Positions 5,326 to 9,052 of a DNA stretch of 9,052 bases are shown piece after piece. The stretch covers positions 189 through 9,240 of the forward strand of contig DADT01000066.1 of the NCBI GenBank assembly GCA_002495065.1, given 5' to 3'. The notes under the pieces were generated by a model. It was not told where the DNA came from. It ran no database searches and saw nothing but the letters and a program-made list of their open reading frames with translations. Numbering within the stretch: the first letter of the stretch is position 1; the number at the start of each line of letters is the position of its first letter. Position numbers and translations under genes: made by a program. This stretch comes from Methanoregula sp. UBA471. GTDB lineage: Archaea; Halobacteriota; Methanomicrobia; Methanomicrobiales; Methanospirillaceae.

Positions 5326-5892
5326 ATGAAGAAATCTGAAAAAGTTAAAGGAAAAGAGGCAGCAGAAGCCCGTAAAAAACTTCAGGTCCGATATGGCCTC
5401 CTGGTGGCAGTAGGAATTATTGTCATTGCAGTCCTTTGGTTTGTGATGTTCAATCCCCTCGTCGCAAAGACCGGGGACACGGTTGCAGTATATTATACCG
5501 GGACACTTGATGATGGCACCGTTTTTGATACGAACCTGAATACCTCACCGTTGGCATTTACGCTGGGAGGCGGAATGGTTATTCCGGGCTTTGAAGAGGC
5601 TGTTGCCGGTATGGCGGTGAATGATTCAAAGACAGTAAATATTCCTCCGGAAAAAGCCTATGGAATATACAACAGTTCACTCGTTCATATCCTGAACCGT
5701 TCAGCACTTCCCGCAAACATGACTCCGGTTGCAGGCGAGTATTATTCGATCCGGAGGACTACCGACGGTGCTGTCAGCGTGGTAAAGATCATCAATGTAA
5801 CCCCGACAACGATCGCATGGGATGAAAACCATGAACTGGCGGGGAAGAACCTGACGTTTACGCTCAGGCTTGTTTCGATCAACCAGAAATAA
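5326..5892 (+). CDS. Membrane-anchored SlyD-type FKBP peptidyl-prolyl isomerase
   Basis: Prolyl cis-trans isomerase and probable folding helper acting outside the cell membrane. The 188 residues comprise a basic N-terminus (MKKSEKVKGK), one membrane segment (about 23-42), then an FKBP domain: AKTGDTVAVYYTGTLDDGTVFDTN (47-70), LGGGMVIPGFEEAVAGM (80-96), and IPPEKAYG (106-113). An insert-in-flap domain follows (about 116-165), and the fold closes with NHELAGKNLTFTLRLVSI (168-185). This is the long archaeal/SlyD arrangement. Seven N-x-S/T sequons (Asn72, 99, 116, 124, 131, 157, 175) fit an exported glycosylated face. The start at 5326 lacks a clear Shine-Dalgarno, but readings from 5125 would run through the nifB promoter region with no family similarity. 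It is divergent from nifB, and a TATA-like AAAGTATAT near 5207 may serve it. Confidence 0.88.
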   Translation: MKKSEKVKGKEAAEARKKLQVRYGLLVAVGIIVIAVLWFVMFNPLVAKTGDTVAVYYTGTLDDGTVFDTNLNTSPLAFTLGGGMVIPGFEEAVAGMAVNDSKTVNIPPEKAYGIYNSSLVHILNRSALPANMTPVAGEYYSIRRTTDGAVSVVKIINVTPTTIAWDENHELAGKNLTFTLRLVSINQK

Positions 5893-5907
5893 CAGATAAT
5901 TTTAGTC

Positions 5908-5914
5908 TTTTTTT
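5908..5914 (+). terminator. Oligo-T terminator after the FKBP gene
   Basis: A run of seven T starts 15 bases after the FKBP stop codon, without a clear hairpin. This fits archaeal U-tract termination. The rest of the 209-bp convergent gap to the oxidase gene shows no supported gene. Confidence 0.5.
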
Positions 5915-6081
5915 GCAAGGTTTTATCCTGTACTAACGCAGGGATTGGGCAGCAGAATGGCCGTTTCCGACCAGAGTTCCTTAAGTCTGCTTGCAAAGTC
6001 GCACTATGAACCAGTATGGTGTTTATCTTGAAATATTCCAACTGCATTGAGTCATTGAATGCTGCTAAAATCATTCTGAAT

Positions 6082-6088
6082 AAAAAAA
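6082..6088 (-). terminator. Oligo-T terminator after the multicopper oxidase gene
   Basis: Seven A on the plus strand form a T7 run for minus-strand transcription, 13 bases after the oxidase stop codon. No stable hairpin precedes it. Confidence 0.5.
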
Positions 6089-6101
6089 GGGAAAATACAG
6101 A

Positions 6102-8021
6102 TTATGGGGTTACCAGGTAAGGCCGCATCATCTCGTTGTCTTCATGGTCAATGATGTGGCAATGCCAGACATACCCCGGTCCGGAAGTTGCATCGAACGG
6201 GAATGCGGTTCCATCCTGGGCGGCAAACCGAACACGGATTCTGGTGACTTCACCGGGTCTCATCTGGATGGTATCTTTCCAAGCCTGTTCGTTCAGGGTC
6301 GGCAGAATAATTTTTCCCTGCAGGTATGGTGTTGGATCTACAGGAACGGTCGGATTCATAAGCGGAGGCATCATCCCTCCCTGAGCCGCCATCCAGGCAG
6401 TCTGGTACTTCTTGACCTGGAACGCCTGCCGGTTTACCAGCTGGAATTGGACGAGATGCAGGTGTATCGGATGCGTATCAGCCGTCGGGTTAACAATCAC
6501 CCACTCTTCTGTCGTCCCCAGTGTGGGTAACTCAGAGATCGGAGCAGACCATTTTTGTCCGTCAAGGAGGATCTCGAGCGGGCCTCCAGGTCCCATGACT
6601 TCCTGGAGGGTTAATATTCTTGTAACTGTTGGCGCAGGAAGTGTCGGGTACGTAGCTCCTGCAAGTGTCGGGTTCAGAGTTACCGGGAGAGCCGGGAATG
6701 GTGGACCACCAGCTGCAGTCACGGTGAACTGCATAATCTGTCCGGTAGTCTGTGGATCAGCAGCTGTTCCTGCCGGTGATGGAGCTTTTGCCGTATTTTG
6801 CAGGATGACTTTCGTGCCGATGGAAAGCTTTGAGAAGTCCACAAGGATATCTGCTCGTTCGCCCGGTGCCATGGTCAACTCTGTAAGGTTAACCGCCGAC
6901 TTGAGATATCCTCCATCGGAACCAATCTGGGTGAACTGCATCTTGTTGGAGAAGCTCATGGTATAGAACCGTGCATTCGATCCATCCAGGAGCCTGAACC
7001 GGTATGTCCCCTGGGTTACATTCATGTTCGGCCAGACCAGTCCGTTTACCATGATTGTGTTTCCGAAAAATTCTGGAGTCCAGTAGGGATGAATCGTCGG
7101 GTTCAGTCCAACTGTATCGAAGAAGAAGGATCCATCAGGATTAAACGACCGATCCTGGATCGCAAGTGGAACTTCATATGTCCCACTCGGCAATAGCGCC
7201 TGAACCGGATCTGCCGGATCCTTAAGCAGGTAGAATCCCGCGAGTCCTGACATCACATTGATTCGGGTTATCCCGAGTGCATGGTCGTGGTACCAGAGGG
7301 TAGTCGGTTCCTGAGTATTATTATACATATATACCGCTGCGTTTGTCAAGCCTCCAACTTCTGAATTGTAAGCCATACCCTTGAGATTGTTAGCAGTAAA
7401 CCATGCGTCGGGATGCCCGTCAGAGGTTGACTGGACTTCTGCACCATGCACATGCGTTACGATTGAGACATTCTTTTGGGCTTCCGCATAACCCGGTGGG
7501 AATGGAGTGCACGTTCCGGTCGGTGTCAGGGAGCAATTGAACATAAACATCCCGGGCATTGGCTGTTCATTGCTCAGGTTATTCGGGTTCGCCCAGTGAA
7601 GGGTCGGATCGACAGCAAACATGTGTTCACCGGTAAGCTCATTGATCCATTTTACGGTGACTGGTGTTCCCCTCGTGATCTCGAAGGTAGGCCCCGGAGA
7701 ATTCCGGACATAACCTGCAGTGGTTTGTCCTCCATACCCCCAGACCGGTGTCATCAAGCCCATAGATGGGGGAAGGATCCGCTGGGTGAAATTGGTAACA
7801 TTGACCTCGTAATAATTCGGCGAAACCGGGACATACACAGGTGGAGGACCGGTAATCTGGTTTTCATATTTGGGAATTGCCTTGGGATTAAGAAGGACCG
7901 GTGCCGGAGCAGGAGGAGCTGCAGTAACCGGAATGACAAAAAGGATGAACAACATCATGAAAACGAATGCGATCATGATTGCATCCTTTGGCAGTAGAAC
8001 TGATGATTTTTCTTTCTTCAT
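6102..8021 (-). CDS. Secreted multicopper oxidase (CotA/laccase-like, three-domain)
   Basis: Four-copper oxidase expected to oxidise phenolic, bilirubin-like or metal substrates and reduce O2 to water outside the membrane. From the ATG at 8021 it has 639 residues. A Sec-type signal peptide (hydrophobic 14-32, likely cleaved near VTA-A at 34/35) is followed by three cupredoxin domains. All ligand motifs are present: HVHG (190-193), WYHDH (243-247), HPIHLH (517-522) and WHCHIIDHEDNEM (619-631), with type 1 ligands His517, Cys621, His626 and probable axial Met631. The length and spacing resemble CotA and phenoxazinone synthase more than two-domain laccases. Many N-x-S/T sequons fit export. GTGAGGTT at 8028-8035, seven bases from the ATG at 8021, favours that start over 8045. 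It is divergent from the DUF2202 gene and convergent with the FKBP gene. Its substrate is unknown. Confidence 0.93.
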   Translation of the reverse strand: MKKEKSSVLLPKDAIMIAFVFMMLFILFVIPVTAAPPAPAPVLLNPKAIPKYENQITGPPPVYVPVSPNYYEVNVTNFTQRILPPSMGLMTPVWGYGGQTTAGYVRNSPGPTFEITRGTPVTVKWINELTGEHMFAVDPTLHWANPNNLSNEQPMPGMFMFNCSLTPTGTCTPFPPGYAEAQKNVSIVTHVHGAEVQSTSDGHPDAWFTANNLKGMAYNSEVGGLTNAAVYMYNNTQEPTTLWYHDHALGITRINVMSGLAGFYLLKDPADPVQALLPSGTYEVPLAIQDRSFNPDGSFFFDTVGLNPTIHPYWTPEFFGNTIMVNGLVWPNMNVTQGTYRFRLLDGSNARFYTMSFSNKMQFTQIGSDGGYLKSAVNLTELTMAPGERADILVDFSKLSIGTKVILQNTAKAPSPAGTAADPQTTGQIMQFTVTAAGGPPFPALPVTLNPTLAGATYPTLPAPTVTRILTLQEVMGPGGPLEILLDGQKWSAPISELPTLGTTEEWVIVNPTADTHPIHLHLVQFQLVNRQAFQVKKYQTAWMAAQGGMMPPLMNPTVPVDPTPYLQGKIILPTLNEQAWKDTIQMRPGEVTRIRVRFAAQDGTAFPFDATSGPGYVWHCHIIDHEDNEMMRPYLVTP

Positions 8022-8082
8022 TCTTTCAACCTCACAGTTTTTCATTTTTTCAATACTGCAAGTTCACTTCATTCTTTTCCAT

Positions 8083-8106
8083 AATTTCAGGTCCATATCT
8101 GAAATT
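8083..8106. promoter_or_regulatory. Perfect 8-bp dyad in the oxidase upstream region (candidate operator)
   Basis: AATTTCAG (8083-8090) and CTGAAATT (8099-8106) are exact reverse complements with an 8-base spacer, 62-85 bases before the oxidase start. The dyad lies just downstream of the start predicted from the TATA-like box at 8137-8144, or overlaps an alternative weak box near 8078-8086. Either position suits a dimeric repressor, or a leader hairpin. Confidence 0.45.
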
Positions 8107-8136
8107 CTGGATTTGTTTGAACTATCTGTATAACGG

Positions 8137-8144
8137 TATTAAAT
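8137..8144 (-). promoter_or_regulatory. Candidate TATA box for the multicopper oxidase gene
   Basis: The minus strand reads TTTAATAC, predicting transcription from about 8114 and a leader of about 90 nt. The assignment rests on sequence and spacing only, and a weaker AAATTATGG nearer the gene is an alternative. Confidence 0.35.
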
Positions 8145-8159
8145 TGTTACAATGCGCCG

Positions 8160-8186
8160 GCGCCTTGCCATGTAATGGCAGAGCGC
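8160..8186. repeat. G+C-rich imperfect hairpin in an AT-rich spacer
   Basis: GCGCCTTGCCAT and ATGGCAGAGCGC flank a three-base loop (GTA). The inner six pairs and outer four pairs are exact, separated by one wobble and one mismatch. A 10-base palindrome, GCGCCGGCGC (8154-8163), overlaps its left arm. It could be a remnant, a structured RNA or a protein site. Confidence 0.45.
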
Positions 8187-8357
8187 CCATCGCAGAAAGC
8201 TGAACACCCGTCGATTAACATAACGGAATCAGGCTGTTTTACGAATCCCATGAATGAATTCCTCGGAAGCAAACCTTTCTTTTAATTTTAAGGATGCCAT
8301 ATATCCCCCACCTTTCGCTGCCGTGGGATGAAAGCGATATTCTGTTGTTTATTAATT

Positions 8358-8373
8358 AACGAATCCGTTCGTT
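8358..8373. promoter_or_regulatory. 6-bp dyad within the candidate DUF2202 promoter region
   Basis: AACGAA and TTCGTT are exact reverse complements around TCCG. They sit immediately after TTTATTAATTAA (8348-8359), a possible TATA region, and a second small dyad TTCAA-AAA-TTGAA follows at 8373-8385. Spacing would place the dyad between the TATA box and the transcript start. Confidence 0.3.
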
Positions 8374-8493
8374 TCAAAAATTGAATCATTAATTGAAATA
8401 TCTCAAGGTAAAATGTGGAAGAGAATCTGAATGAGAACGGTATTTGCCAATTCATCGCTCATTCTGGTGTTGCAGGTCCGGGAGTAGAGATCT

Positions 8494-8991
8494 ATGATAC
8501 AAAAAAGTTGTTTTTTTGTTGCCCTCGTTGCCTTAATCCTCCTTCCCGCTAGTGTGACCGAGGAAGAGCAGAATTGGATGACATTCATGCGTGAGGAGGA
8601 GAAACTGGCAAGAGATACGTATCTTTATCTTTACGCAAAGTGGAAAATGCCCATTTTCAACAATATATCTTCAGCCGAATAAAGGCATACAGACGCTATA
8701 AAAACCCTGCTCGATCGTTATGGGATTCCGGATCATGCAGCGGGCAATGGACCCGGCAAATTTACCAACCCCACTCTCCAGGTCCTGGATAACAACCTCG
8801 TCGCGAAGGGTAGCATCTCAAAAGTCGAAGCACTCAATGTGGGGGTAATCATTGAAGTGGTAGATATAAACGACCTGGACGAGGCGATTACCACTGCCCG
8901 GCACAATGATATCAAGACCGTGTACTGTAACCTCAGGCAGGCTTCCTACAATCTTCTCGATGCATTCGAATCACAACTGGCGAAGTACTAA
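8494..8991 (+). pseudogene. DUF2202 ferritin-like exported protein, interrupted by one in-frame TAA
   Basis: DUF2202 proteins are small ferritin-like (four-helix, probable di-metal) proteins, often exported; their reaction is unknown. The frame has 165 codons. It encodes a signal peptide (about 1-20, FFVALVALILLPAS), then EEEQNWMTFMREEEKLARDTYL with the family's REEEKLARD helix (33-41), then NISSAE, a TAA at 8680-8682 (codon 63), then RHTDAIKTLLDRYGIPD and the rest of the domain to a normal TAA at 8989. Reading frame and family similarity are the same on both sides, so one base change (family members usually have Gln here, CAA to TAA) explains the break. It falls inside the ExxH metal-ligand motif. 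GGGAG at 8480-8484 supports the start. No in-frame ATG follows the stop, so the downstream part is unlikely to be made separately. Confidence 0.85.
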
Positions 8992-9001
8992 AACCGAAAG
9001 C

Positions 9002-9007
9002 TTTTTT
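9002..9007 (+). terminator. Oligo-T run after the DUF2202 gene
   Basis: Six T preceded by AAAGC lie ten bases after the final stop. This is a plausible U-tract terminator. The AT-rich bases up to 9020 separate it from the tRNA on the other strand. Confidence 0.4.
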
Positions 9008-9029
9008 ATTTAAAATGGACCGGAAAGAA

Positions 9030-9052
9030 TGGGCCCGGCCGGATTCGAACCG
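9030..9052 (-). tRNA. 3' end of a tRNA (partial, isotype not determinable)
   Basis: On the minus strand the last bases read CGG (end of the T-stem 5' strand), the T-loop TTCGAAT, the T-stem 3' strand CCGGC, a 7-base acceptor strand CGGGCCC, and A as discriminator. This is the exact geometry of a tRNA 3' end. CCA is not encoded; TTC follows. The anticodon lies outside the window, so the amino acid is unknown, though the acceptor 5' strand should be GGGCCCG. Confidence 0.85.

Larger units (their letters stand above)
8022..8493. other. 472-bp gene-free regulatory region between the oxidase and DUF2202 genes
   Basis: No supportable gene lies here. The region is AT-rich and holds, from the oxidase side: a Shine-Dalgarno (8028-8035), a dyad (8083-8106), a TATA-like TTTAATAC on the minus strand (8137-8144), a G+C-rich hairpin (8160-8186), an AT-rich promoter-like stretch (8348-8360), a dyad (8358-8373), a tiny 18-codon frame (8431-8487) and the GGGAG ribosome site for the DUF2202 gene (8480-8484). 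The stretch from about 8190 to 8340 shows no structure I can support. Confidence 0.6.

Noticed and set aside
8022..8045. Upstream ATG at 8045 for the multicopper oxidase
   Set aside because: The ATG at 8021 has a well-spaced GAGGT and begins a standard MKKEK signal peptide; the extra eight residues overlap that ribosome site.
8431..8487. 18-codon frame (MRTVFANSSLILVLQVRE) ending at the DUF2202 ribosome site
   Set aside because: It is short, has no convincing ribosome site and shows no attenuator structure; it could be a leader peptide but nothing in the sequence supports that over chance.
8680..8682. Recoding of the DUF2202 stop as pyrrolysine or selenocysteine
   Set aside because: The codon is TAA; pyrrolysine uses TAG and selenocysteine TGA, so a nonsense mutation or sequencing error is simpler.
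1..9052. CRISPR array, insertion sequence or rRNA
   Set aside because: No regularly spaced repeats, transposase-like proteins, long terminal inverted repeats or rRNA signatures were seen on either strand.

Overview
The window looks like chromosomal DNA of a methanogenic euryarchaeon, most likely of the Methanomicrobiales (inference). The reasons are an archaeal-type S-adenosyl/S-inosyl-homocysteine hydrolase, a short archaeal NifB without a NifX domain, AT-rich TATA-like promoters at about the archaeal distance from gene starts, at least one probably leaderless gene, termination at oligo-T runs, an archaeal-style lipoprotein, exported proteins rich in N-glycosylation sequons, and a tRNA without an encoded CCA end.

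Layout, left to right. The 3'-truncated hisF (minus) diverges from the homocysteine hydrolase gene (plus). That gene converges on an OGG1-type DNA glycosylase (minus). A divergent AT-rich promoter then serves a 109-aa gene of unknown function (plus), overlapped or closely followed by a lipoprotein gene with an emfourin-like domain (plus). A convergent intergenic region with a perfect hairpin precedes nifB (minus). Divergent from nifB is a membrane-anchored SlyD-type FKBP prolyl isomerase (plus). It converges on a large secreted multicopper oxidase (minus). A gene-free stretch of about 470 bp, rich in dyads, separates the oxidase from a divergent DUF2202 ferritin-like gene (plus), which is broken by one in-frame TAA. 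The last 23 bases are the 3' end of a tRNA on the minus strand.

How the genes relate. HisF (histidine/purine link), the homocysteine hydrolase (methyl cycle) and NifB (nitrogenase cofactor) are housekeeping or assimilatory functions with no evident operon linkage. The right-hand part is more coherent. The FKBP, the multicopper oxidase and the DUF2202 protein all carry export signals. The oxidase and DUF2202 genes are divergent and share one regulatory region, which suggests an extracytoplasmic metal or oxygen-handling module whose DUF2202 half is now disabled. The OGG1-type glycosylase adds an oxidative-damage theme, although nothing links it by transcription.

The most unusual points are an intact four-copper oxidase in an apparent strict anaerobe, the single-codon break inside the ExxH motif of the DUF2202 gene, inverted repeats between those two genes, and a near-perfect Shine-Dalgarno sequence spaced correctly for an AUC codon at the lipoprotein gene. 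No CRISPR array, insertion sequence or rRNA was seen.
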